Part shown: piece after piece, positions 8,795 to 16,208 of the stretch | Layout: each line of letters starts with the position of its first letter | How positions within the stretch are numbered: the first letter of the stretch is position 1 | DNA from: CAITZA01 sp937915285 | GTDB taxonomy: Bacteria; Desulfobacterota; Desulfomonilia; Desulfomonilales; Desulfomonilaceae | Assembly: GCA_036821825.1 (NCBI GenBank) | Contig: DAISIV010000001.1 | Span: 62,001 to 126,000 of the forward strand | Reading direction: 5' to 3' | DNA length: 64,000 nt | The notes under the pieces: generated by a model | What the model saw: the letters and a program-made list of their open reading frames with translations, nothing else | Databases searched by the model: none | What the model was told of the DNA's origin: nothing | Program-made: the position numbers and the translations under genes

Positions 8795-10236
8795 GTGCAG
8801 TGGTTTGTCCGAAGGATAAATATTCTGAAGTGTCTGCTCTTGATGGTAGCGCTTTTGAGCCTTCAAGGCTGCACGTTCCCATGGCCTTCCATCTTTGGCC
8901 AGAAAGCCAGCGCCTGCGCAGTAGCTCCACCGCCCATGCCTGGGCATGGAAATCCGCAACTGGCGGCCATACAGAAACAACTGGTTTCAAGCCTTTCTGG
9001 ATATCGCGTTGAACAAGTTAAATTTCCCACCGCCGTCAAGGTAAACTCGGTTTTGAATCCGGGAGACATTCTGGAGATACTTTATCAGGTGCTTGAGGAA
9101 TTCCCATCTGCGAACTACAAAATTAAGCCGGATGATAAACTGAACGTTTCACATGTGTTTGATCCACAATTTGATGTGAATGTTCGTGTTGATTCGAGTG
9201 GAGACATCTATCTGCCGGTGGTTGAAAAAGTCAAGGTAGGTGGCCTAACCCTTGACCAGGCCATAAACCGCGTGAAGGAAAAGTATAGGGAGTATGTCAC
9301 CAAGCCTCACATATTGATCAGGCTGGAAGAGTTTAATCAAACGGCTGAGAGCCGGAAGCGGACGCTGAAAACCATGAATGTCAATGGACCCTTCAAGGAA
9401 TTTCTAGTTCCGACTGACGGCAACATTTGTGTGCCATTCATACCCAAGATTCACGTAACGGGTAAAACCCTTGAACAGGTTAAGGATGAACTCGAACAGG
9501 AATACCAGAAGATGGGCATCTCCACCGAGGTTACGTGCATCCTCAAGAAATTGAGCCCACGGCGCGTTTTTGTGATGGGTGATGTTCAAAAAGCCGGGGT
9601 ATATACCTACGAAACGACAGTAAACCTGGCGCAGGCCATCTCTATGGCTGAAGGCTTCAAAAAACTCGATGTCCGCCAGACCGTGGATATGGCTGACGCA
9701 GCAGGCGTCCTGATCTTCAGGACCATGGGGGTAAGGAAGCCAACCGCTTATCGAGTCAATCTCGTACCCACCCTGTTGGCAGGTCACCCGGCGGGAAGCT
9801 TTCCCCTGCAAATGGATGACGTGGTTTACGTGCCCACAATGAGCCGCCCAAGGATATTCGTGTTTGGCGAGGTAAAAACGCCCGGAGCCTATGAAGTGGC
9901 GGATGTCGCTACCATCACTCAGGTCATATCTATGGCCGGTGGACTGCTTGATACAGCATGCAGGAAGTCCCTTCTCGTAATCAGAAAACAATGCGATAAA
10001 GGTCCGCCAGCCATGCTCGTCGACCTGAACAAAACCCTCAAATCCGGAGGCGTGAACGAATACACCCTCGCCGCTGGTGATGTGCTCTATGTTCCCAAGA
10101 GCTGGATATCAAACGTCAACGTACTGATAGACCAATGGCTAACCAAGGGACTTTACGCCCTTTTGCCGGCCAACTCGCCATTAGATTTCTATATCGATAT
10201 GTGGGAAGCCATCTTCCGGAAGAGGAAACTCGACGC
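8795..10236 (+). CDS. Wza-type polysaccharide export lipoprotein, 3' end lost in gap
   Basis: The GTG at 8795 is chosen for the GGAG nine bases upstream and because it yields a lipoprotein signal ending in the lipobox LSLQGC. Then come a poly-export domain (about 105-180, DSSGDIYLPVV), a second similar beta domain (about 200-260) and two SLBB repeats beginning RRVFVMGDVQKAGVYTY and RPRIFVFGEVKTPGAY. It would form the outer-membrane EPS channel and pair with the Wzc-like protein at 16209. The reading frame runs into 100 Ns; an apparent continuation to 10399 is an artefact of reading through Ns. The part before the gap already reaches the usual C-terminal region. Confidence 0.85.
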
Positions 10237-10336
10237 NNNNNNNNNNNNNNNNNNNNNNNNNNNNNNNNNNNNNNNNNNNNNNNNNNNNNNNNNNNNNNNN
10301 NNNNNNNNNNNNNNNNNNNNNNNNNNNNNNNNNNNN
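10237..10336. other. Assembly gap of exactly 100 N
   Basis: A run of 100 N is the standard placeholder for a scaffold join of unknown size. It cuts the export lipoprotein gene, and unseen genes may be missing here. Confidence 0.97.
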
Positions 10337-10337
10337 G

Positions 10338-10382
10338 CACATGGAGCAATTAGAAAAAGTGGGCATAAAATTCTCTCTCTAG
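10338..10382 (+). CDS. Possible C-terminal fragment of a gene lost in the gap
   Basis: After the gap, one frame reads H-M-E-Q-L-E-K-V-G-I-K-F-S-L then TAG (10380-10382), which looks more protein-like than the frame continuing from the export gene. It could be the end of a separate gene or, if the gap is not a multiple of three, of the export gene itself. The evidence is only composition. Confidence 0.25.
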   Translation, partial: HMEQLEKVGIKFSL

Positions 10383-10391
10383 AAATCTCAG

Positions 10392-10442
10392 GCGCATGAC
10401 ACCCCCGCATTCACCGGCCTATCCGGGCCAAGTGTCATGCGC
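10392..10442. repeat. Perfect 11-bp inverted repeat beside the gap
   Basis: GCGCATGACAC at 10392-10402 and its exact reverse complement GTGTCATGCGC at 10432-10442 flank 29 bases that contain a further GGCC/GGCC pair. There is no T run after it, so a simple terminator is not certain. It may be a terminator-like hairpin, a repeat element, or a cause of the nearby assembly break. Confidence 0.6.
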
Positions 10443-10651
10443 TCTGCCTCCTCTCCTCTCACACCCTAGGAATCCACTTAAATTGATATGTCTTCTTGGA
10501 GCCTTGTTTTCAAACCACCTGACAAATAAGAATTGGACTAAATTGTTCGAAATGATAAGATGAAATGAGGAGTAGAGTGTGGCTGACTCACTGTCTTGTT
10601 CACAGATAAGGTGTAGAGGCGACCATTGACTATGGTTGTCAAGGGGATGAG

Positions 10652-10990
10652 ATGGAATTCAACCTTAAACAGATTGACGACATAACATTTGCCAAGGTGA
10701 GTGAAGAATCCATAAGGGCGGACAATGCCGCCGAGTTTCGAACATGTCTTCTTGATCTTATAAAACCTGGGGCGAAGATTGTTCTGGACATGGGGAGCCT
10801 GAAATTCATGGACAGCTCCGGAATAGGAGCGCTGTTGTCATTTGTCAGAAAGTCGGAAAACCCTAAGGAGACTTTTCGGTTATGTAATGTCACCAGGCAG
10901 GTTCAGAATCTGTTTGATCTGGTGAGAGTTAACAGATTTCTGCAGGTTTATGAAAATTGCGATGAAGCTCTGGGTTCATTCCACAAATAG
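10652..10990 (+). CDS. STAS-domain anti-sigma factor antagonist
   Basis: This 112-residue single-domain protein fits the SpoIIAA/RsbV family. The phosphorylation loop reads KFMDSSGIGALL (about 50-61), with the serine pair intact. An AAGGGG lies before the ATG. It would bind an RsbW-type kinase when unphosphorylated. It stands alone here, flanked by about 250 bases on each side, but resembles the STAS gene at 33921, which sits with a matching kinase and phosphatase, so it may feed the same switch. Confidence 0.85.
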   Translation: MEFNLKQIDDITFAKVSEESIRADNAAEFRTCLLDLIKPGAKIVLDMGSLKFMDSSGIGALLSFVRKSENPKETFRLCNVTRQVQNLFDLVRVNRFLQVYENCDEALGSFHK

Positions 10991-11119
10991 TTTATTTAGA
11001 TTTGAAAGCAATGATCAATGCATCTCACCAGGCTCTATCCCGATCAGTTTTTGCATCCGGCGTTCAGGATTTAAGAATGAAGGGGTGAACAAGGCTACCC
11101 CGTCATAAGATCTTTTACA

Positions 11120-11251
11120 ATGATGCGATCCCAGAATCACATGCCGGTAATTCCCCAAACTCTGGAAATGCTCCAAAAACAGTCACATACGTTGGGATTA
11201 CTCTACCTGGACAACGCTGCCAGAAAAGAGCGTGAGGAGATGGACTCATGA
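11120..11251 (+). CDS. Small ORF (43 aa) coupled to the nucleotidyltransferase gene
   Basis: A short frame from ATG 11120 ends at a TGA that overlaps the next ATG as ATGA, as in many true gene pairs of this locus. It includes TLGLLYLDNAARKEREEMD, loosely like the start of a GGDEF-domain protein (leucine-rich LLYLD followed by a charged helix). It could be a leader peptide, a decayed remnant of a diguanylate cyclase, or chance. No ribosome binding site is obvious. Confidence 0.3.
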   Translation: MMRSQNHMPVIPQTLEMLQKQSHTLGLLYLDNAARKEREEMDS

Positions 11252-12321
11252 CTGTTTCATACACCAGGGATGGTTCAGAGGAGTTCAATCATCGACTCAA
11301 TGACGCATTGACAAGAATAGCTGATCGGGTCGAAAGCGACATGGGTCCCAACCTGGTTTCATTAATCCTTGGTGGTGGTTATGGTCGAGGAGAAGGTGGA
11401 ATCGTAATCAGGGATGGTAAGGAATTCCCCTACAATGATCTGGACTTCACCCTGGTGGTAGAGGATAAATCGTCTGTCCCGTTTGAAAGGCTCAAAGCGG
11501 TGAGCGATGAATTTGCCGGAGAGCTTGGTATTCACGTTGATTTCAGCAGGCCCCTGACCGTCAGGGACATACGGAACTGGCCTCGCTGGATGATGTGGCA
11601 TGATCTTGTCAACGGTCATTTTGTACTAAAAGGACCGCCTGATCTCTTGACCAAGAATGCGCCGGCTGACCTGCTTGCGCCTCTCCCGGTGATAGAGGGT
11701 ACCCGACTCCTGCTAAATCGCGGCGCCGGCGTCCTGTGGTCACTTCGGGTAGCCAGAGGCCTGGAGAAAGAGCCTGACGCGGATTTCGTTCGGCGGAACT
11801 ACTACAAATGCGCCCTTGCGCTTGGAGACTCTCTGCTGATCGCATTCGGCAAATATACCACCAGGTATTATGGCAGGGACACGTTGCTTGCGGGGTTGGC
11901 AAAATCTGAATCTGACGTTGAAAAACTTCATTTGGGGGATTTATACGACGAGGCCTTGAGATTCAAATTCCGTCCGGATGCCGTATCCGGGGAGTCAAAA
12001 TCCGAGACACAGATCCTGAGACTTTCGGAAACATGGGGTAAGGTGTTCCTCCTGGTGGAGACTGTTCGTACCAAGGTGAGCTGGCGATCTCTGGATGAAT
12101 ATGTAGCCTGGCACGGAATTAGGGAGCAGGATCAACATACTCTGAAGTTATTTCTGCGTAATCTGGTCCGAAATCTTGGAATGGGTAGACTCAGTCTAAA
12201 ATATCCCCGTGAGCAATTATATAGACAATTGCCAGTATTGCTTGGCCTAGTTAAAAGGGCTTCTGCCAACTGGCCTGAGGAATCTCTGACGTTTCTGCAG
12301 ACTTGGGATAGGTTCAATTAA
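11248..12321 (+). CDS. Nucleotidyltransferase-fold protein, GGYGRGEGG family (paralog A)
   Basis: This 357-residue protein shows the DNA polymerase beta-type nucleotidyltransferase signature. GGYGRGEGG (43-51) is followed by NDLDFTLV with D64 and D66, and a third acid in GIHVDFS (D98). After this comes an alpha-helical half with LLNRGAGVL, CALALGDSLLIAFGK and LRFKFRPD, which are shared with the paralog at 21905. I know no described function for this subfamily. GGAG lies nine bases before the ATG. It abuts the kinase-like gene with no spacer, so the two products probably act together, perhaps in priming or decorating the polysaccharide. Confidence 0.7.
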   Translation: MTVSYTRDGSEEFNHRLNDALTRIADRVESDMGPNLVSLILGGGYGRGEGGIVIRDGKEFPYNDLDFTLVVEDKSSVPFERLKAVSDEFAGELGIHVDFSRPLTVRDIRNWPRWMMWHDLVNGHFVLKGPPDLLTKNAPADLLAPLPVIEGTRLLLNRGAGVLWSLRVARGLEKEPDADFVRRNYYKCALALGDSLLIAFGKYTTRYYGRDTLLAGLAKSESDVEKLHLGDLYDEALRFKFRPDAVSGESKSETQILRLSETWGKVFLLVETVRTKVSWRSLDEYVAWHGIREQDQHTLKLFLRNLVRNLGMGRLSLKYPREQLYRQLPVLLGLVKRASANWPEESLTFLQTWDRFN

Positions 12322-13248
12322 ATGGATAGGCTAGAACTCTCTGAATACTCGTCGGCCTTGGGACTGGAATTGGTTTCACTTGAGATCATTCAGGAGAACA
12401 AGTATTGCGTGATTTATCTGGGCAATACGAATTCAGGCAAATGCATAGTGAAAAAATACAGGGGTGAAGATCCTGCCCTTGTTCGGATTGAGGCTGAGGC
12501 TTTGGCTTTTTATCATGAACTGGCAAAGGATGATGAATTGCTCATTGATTCGAGGTCGCCAATCCTGAATGAGGAAAAGAACATCCTGTGCATAGGATTT
12601 GTAGAGGGAGAGCGGTTCAGTGATTTCATTTGCAGCGCCAGGAGAGACCCAGCCCTCCAGGCGAAGGCATTTCACCACATGCGTACTCTCGGGAAATTGC
12701 TGAGGACCATCTACGAACAGACCAAACAGCCCAAAAAAGAAACTGATCCTCTCATATTCGAGTATTTTGATTACAGTTCGAGGCGCCTGGAAGAGAATAA
12801 ATGGTTTGGCTCGGCCTTTTTCAAAGGTTATCAAAAGTCCGCTGAGAAAATATCAGACAAATTCCGTCAGGAAAAAATAACCCCTTCTTTTGTTCACGGC
12901 GACCTGGTGTTCAAGAACATTCATGTAAATGAAAAGAGATTGGGGCTGATTGATTTTGCTAACGCAATCTATTTGAGTCACCCTCTCAATGATATTTACA
13001 ACTTGAAAATAGCTTTGGCAAACATGGTCCTTAAAAAGCGGTTCAAGTCCGAGTTGATGTCAAACTTTTTTCAGGGATTCGGATCGGTTGAATTCCCCGA
13101 AATAGCCCACGAGTTCTATTTTGAATATCAGCGAAGACGCTGGTTGATGCTGAAACTTTCCTGGTTCCATGTAAAGGAGTGGTTACAGGGTTTCAGAGCG
13201 CTGGCGACTTTTGCCAAGCCTTATCGGAACAAGGTTCAACCGCTATGA
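12322..13248 (+). CDS. APH/lipopolysaccharide-kinase-like phosphotransferase
   Basis: This 308-residue protein has a protein-kinase-like fold. Visible are a VAIK-like lysine in CIVKKY (K44 or K45), a helix-C glutamate in IEAEAL, the catalytic loop VHGDLVFKNI (HGD 192-194, N199) and the metal motif LIDFANA (D211). This pattern fits aminoglycoside phosphotransferase and Kdo/heptose kinase relatives that phosphorylate small molecules or sugars. Its ATG follows the nucleotidyltransferase stop directly, and its own TGA overlaps the next ATG, giving a tight three-gene unit. The substrate is unknown; a sugar or lipid carrier is inferred. Confidence 0.72.
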   Translation: MDRLELSEYSSALGLELVSLEIIQENKYCVIYLGNTNSGKCIVKKYRGEDPALVRIEAEALAFYHELAKDDELLIDSRSPILNEEKNILCIGFVEGERFSDFICSARRDPALQAKAFHHMRTLGKLLRTIYEQTKQPKKETDPLIFEYFDYSSRRLEENKWFGSAFFKGYQKSAEKISDKFRQEKITPSFVHGDLVFKNIHVNEKRLGLIDFANAIYLSHPLNDIYNLKIALANMVLKKRFKSELMSNFFQGFGSVEFPEIAHEFYFEYQRRRWLMLKLSWFHVKEWLQGFRALATFAKPYRNKVQPL

Positions 13249-14606
13249 CTGTAGCCTCTCTCCTGGGGATTTTGACCTTTCTGGTGGGTGTGCCCTCCGT
13301 ATTCCTCACACTCTTTTCACTGCCCAAACTGAAGAATCCCCTTCTGGCATTGATGGCATTCAGTACTTGTTACGTCAAAAAACCCTTTTATCAGGAAATA
13401 TTCTTCGTAGCATACAGGGGAGTAGACCGGGGATTCGGTGTCACGGTGGCAGACCTGCTTTTTTTTGGTTTTTTTGTTTGGATAATATTTGGTGGCTCCA
13501 AGGAAAAAATCATTTGGGCTCCTTTCAATTCCCTTTGGTGGTTGGCGCTGATAATTGTTTCAATTCTGTCTCTGGTCAGCTCACCGGTGGCTTATTACGG
13601 CCTGTTCACATTACACAAATTCGTAAGGGGCTACGTCCTCTACTGGGTAATAGTCAATCTGGTTCGCGACAGGGAGGCCTTGAAATATGTAATTTACGGT
13701 TTGACGGCGGCAGTTCTTTTTCAGACAGCGGTCGTCATCTGGGCAAAGTATGTCACGCACACGGTTGTTAACCGATCTTTGGGGCTGTTTCCGCATCCTA
13801 ACACCCTGGCTATGTATGTGGACCTGATAATCCCCATGCTATTGGCTCTGGTCCTCTCTGACGGATTCACCGGGCAATGGAAAAAACTGGCTTCGATTGC
13901 CATACTGGGTGGTCTGGTTTGCGTCATCTTCACCAAATCTCGAGCCGCCCTCATAATAGCCGGCGCGGCTCTAGGCGGAGCGACTTTTTTGTCAATCATC
14001 CTGAAGCCTACCGGTAAAAAAATTGCGCTTGCGATGGTAGGTTTTCTGCTGGTAGACATCATAGGACTGATGGCGGCCCCCAAAATTATTGAACGATTTC
14101 AAAAGGCTCCAGAGGCTTCTGAATTGACCCGCAAATACTTCAATCATGCTGCCCACGCAATGGCCAATGATCATCTGTTCGGAACCGGGTTGAACTCATA
14201 TTCCTGGACTTTGGCAAATACTGAATATTATTGGTTTGTTTACGCGGAGGAAAGGGATTCTCTCGCTGATGAGGAAGAATTTAAGGAAACAAAAATGGGG
14301 CAGAGCCGCCTTGGAACCGCTCACCATATTTATTACCTTTTTGCCGCGGAAACAGGATGGCCGGGAATGATCGTCTTCATCATTTTTTTAGCGTCATATT
14401 ACTTTCACAATGTTATTCTACTCTTTCAATCCAGGGACCCGTTCTACCAGTCCGTCCTGCTAGGATTGCTGGTCGGTTTTTCTACCCTGCATCTCCAAGG
14501 TCTACTGGAATGGATTTTCCGTCAAACCCAGGTCTTTTTTCTTTTCTGTCTTTTGTCAGGGCTCATGGTAGCCACTGGAAGAATCATGAAAGAAGCAAAG
14601 AGCTAG
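13245..14606 (+). CDS. O-antigen ligase/Wzy polymerase-like membrane protein
   Basis: About 453 residues with roughly 11 membrane segments. The start at 13245 gives an ATGA overlap with the kinase-like gene; a start at 13179 would overlap it by 70 bases. Residues LGLFPHPNTLAMYVDLIIPM and FTKSRAALIIAGAALGG match the Wzy_C pattern, and the long periplasmic loop (about 300-370) holds HAMANDHLFGTGLNSY and HHIYYLFAAETGWPGM. It would polymerise or ligate polysaccharide in the periplasm. It is distinct in sequence from the homolog at 4439, so two assembly routes may exist. Confidence 0.83.
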   Translation: MTVASLLGILTFLVGVPSVFLTLFSLPKLKNPLLALMAFSTCYVKKPFYQEIFFVAYRGVDRGFGVTVADLLFFGFFVWIIFGGSKEKIIWAPFNSLWWLALIIVSILSLVSSPVAYYGLFTLHKFVRGYVLYWVIVNLVRDREALKYVIYGLTAAVLFQTAVVIWAKYVTHTVVNRSLGLFPHPNTLAMYVDLIIPMLLALVLSDGFTGQWKKLASIAILGGLVCVIFTKSRAALIIAGAALGGATFLSIILKPTGKKIALAMVGFLLVDIIGLMAAPKIIERFQKAPEASELTRKYFNHAAHAMANDHLFGTGLNSYSWTLANTEYYWFVYAEERDSLADEEEFKETKMGQSRLGTAHHIYYLFAAETGWPGMIVFIIFLASYYFHNVILLFQSRDPFYQSVLLGLLVGFSTLHLQGLLEWIFRQTQVFFLFCLLSGLMVATGRIMKEAKS

Positions 14607-14631
14607 AGATCCGGAAAATACCGAGGCAAAG

Positions 14632-16182
14632 ATGGAAAACAAGCCACAAAACAGGTCGCGCTACATCCTTTTGAATACGGTTTCGAGCTATGGACGGGAT
14701 GTAGTAGATACAATCGCTTTTCTAGTGCTGATTCCATTCATTGTTAAAACTCTTGGCAATGAGGGCTTTGGTCTATGGTCACTCATTTGGTCGTTTTTAT
14801 CCATTTTTGAACTGGCAGACCTCGGATTTGCGGCCTCAGTAGTTAAATACGTGGCTGATGCAAGAGGAAAACAGGATACCCAGAGATTACGCAAGATAGT
14901 TTGTACTCTCTTTTGGATTTATGTTTTTTTGGGTTCACTGGTAATGGCCGGAATTGCTGCAAGTTTGCTCTTTTTTAACCGTATCTTCCATATTCCTGCT
15001 GATCAGGCCGCCCTCGCAAACACGGTTTTGCTGATTCTCGGTTTCCGTTCAGCCCTGTATTTGCCTCTCGGCATGTTCAGAGGGGTTTTGGTCGGTTATC
15101 AGAAAATGACCGTAGCCAACATTTATAAGGCTGTCGCAAATGTTCTGTATCTTGTCGCGGTTCTGATTTTCCTGAGCATATCACCGGACATCAGGGTTCT
15201 AGCGGTTGTAAATATGGTCACCGGACTGATCCCGATGTTTGCCATGATGATTCATGTGGGCAGGATTGTACCTGATTTGAGTATCAGGCCCCGCTTCTTT
15301 GAGCGATCCTTTGTGAGGGAGTTGACTTCCTTCTCTATGTATTTTTCCTTGATCCAGATGGCTGGAATGATAGCGAGCAGGGCTGACGCACTGATTATCA
15401 AGCTATTCCTCCCTCTGGAAATGGTCGGTATCTATTCTATTGGAATGAGGCTTTCAGACAAGGCCGCCTCCTTCTGCTCACATCTGACTAAAACCCTTTC
15501 CCCTGTTTTTGCAGAGCTGCACGGCGCCGGAGACCGTTCAAATGCAAGATCGACCTTGTATTTGGGGTCAAAAATTACCATAGCCTTCGCCACTCCCTTC
15601 CTGCTGGGGTTGGCCATACTTTCTGAGCCGTTGATAGTGGCATGGACCGGACCGGACTTCCGGGCGGCTTCCCCGGTCTGCCAATGGCTCGTTGCTGCTG
15701 CCATGGTCGGGATTGCTCATGGCAATTCCACCAACCTGCTAAGCATGGGAGGCTATCAAAAATATGTCGCCTTCAGTATATTTGCAGGACAACTACTTAA
15801 TGTCCTTTTATCTTTTATGCTTATAAAGCCGCTTGGGATAACGGGTGTTTCCATGGCGACCTTTCTGTCTGCAGTCCCCATTTACATCGGACTGATACAG
15901 GGTTTGGCCTGCAGGGCGTATGGCCAGTCATACTGGCGTTTTTATCTTGGAACGCTTGTTCCGAGCCTCATCCCTGCCCTTATTATGTCCGCCTTTTTAT
16001 TAGCGGCTTTAAGGTTTTACAACTTGACCAATCTTATTGAGGTGGCTATTTTAGAGTGTTTCGGCATAGTTATTTTTGGAGGGTCCTTCTGGCTCATAGG
16101 TTTCAAAGCCTCTGAGAGATCTTACCTTAAGAACAAGATTGGTGGAGCCTTGCTTCGCCGAAGGTCCTCCGGGAAAACCTGA
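14632..16182 (+). CDS. Polysaccharide flippase, Wzx-like (MOP superfamily)
   Basis: A 516-residue membrane protein with about 14 predicted segments and the family start RYILLNTVSSYGRDVVDTIA, then NEGFGLWSLIWSFLSIFELADLG, typical of polysaccharide_synt proteins. A GAGG six bases before the ATG supports the start. It is the second flippase of the locus and lies directly after the second Wzy-like gene, as if the two formed one assembly set. Confidence 0.87.
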   Translation: MENKPQNRSRYILLNTVSSYGRDVVDTIAFLVLIPFIVKTLGNEGFGLWSLIWSFLSIFELADLGFAASVVKYVADARGKQDTQRLRKIVCTLFWIYVFLGSLVMAGIAASLLFFNRIFHIPADQAALANTVLLILGFRSALYLPLGMFRGVLVGYQKMTVANIYKAVANVLYLVAVLIFLSISPDIRVLAVVNMVTGLIPMFAMMIHVGRIVPDLSIRPRFFERSFVRELTSFSMYFSLIQMAGMIASRADALIIKLFLPLEMVGIYSIGMRLSDKAASFCSHLTKTLSPVFAELHGAGDRSNARSTLYLGSKITIAFATPFLLGLAILSEPLIVAWTGPDFRAASPVCQWLVAAAMVGIAHGNSTNLLSMGGYQKYVAFSIFAGQLLNVLLSFMLIKPLGITGVSMATFLSAVPIYIGLIQGLACRAYGQSYWRFYLGTLVPSLIPALIMSAFLLAALRFYNLTNLIEVAILECFGIVIFGGSFWLIGFKASERSYLKNKIGGALLRRRSSGKT

Positions 16183-16208
16183 CAACTTTCTTTGTTAAAC
16201 ATACACGT

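Noticed and set aside
9404..9991. A 195-residue open frame on the minus strand
   Set aside because: It lies wholly opposite the Wza-type gene, has low-complexity histidine-rich composition and no motif.
8795..10399. One continuous export gene through the N run
   Set aside because: The Ns hide an unknown length, so the frame across the gap is not evidence; the gene is annotated only up to 10236.
11041..11119. Upstream extension of the micro-ORF as the end of a larger gene
   Set aside because: An in-frame TGA at 11078-11080 closes it, so no intact longer gene exists.
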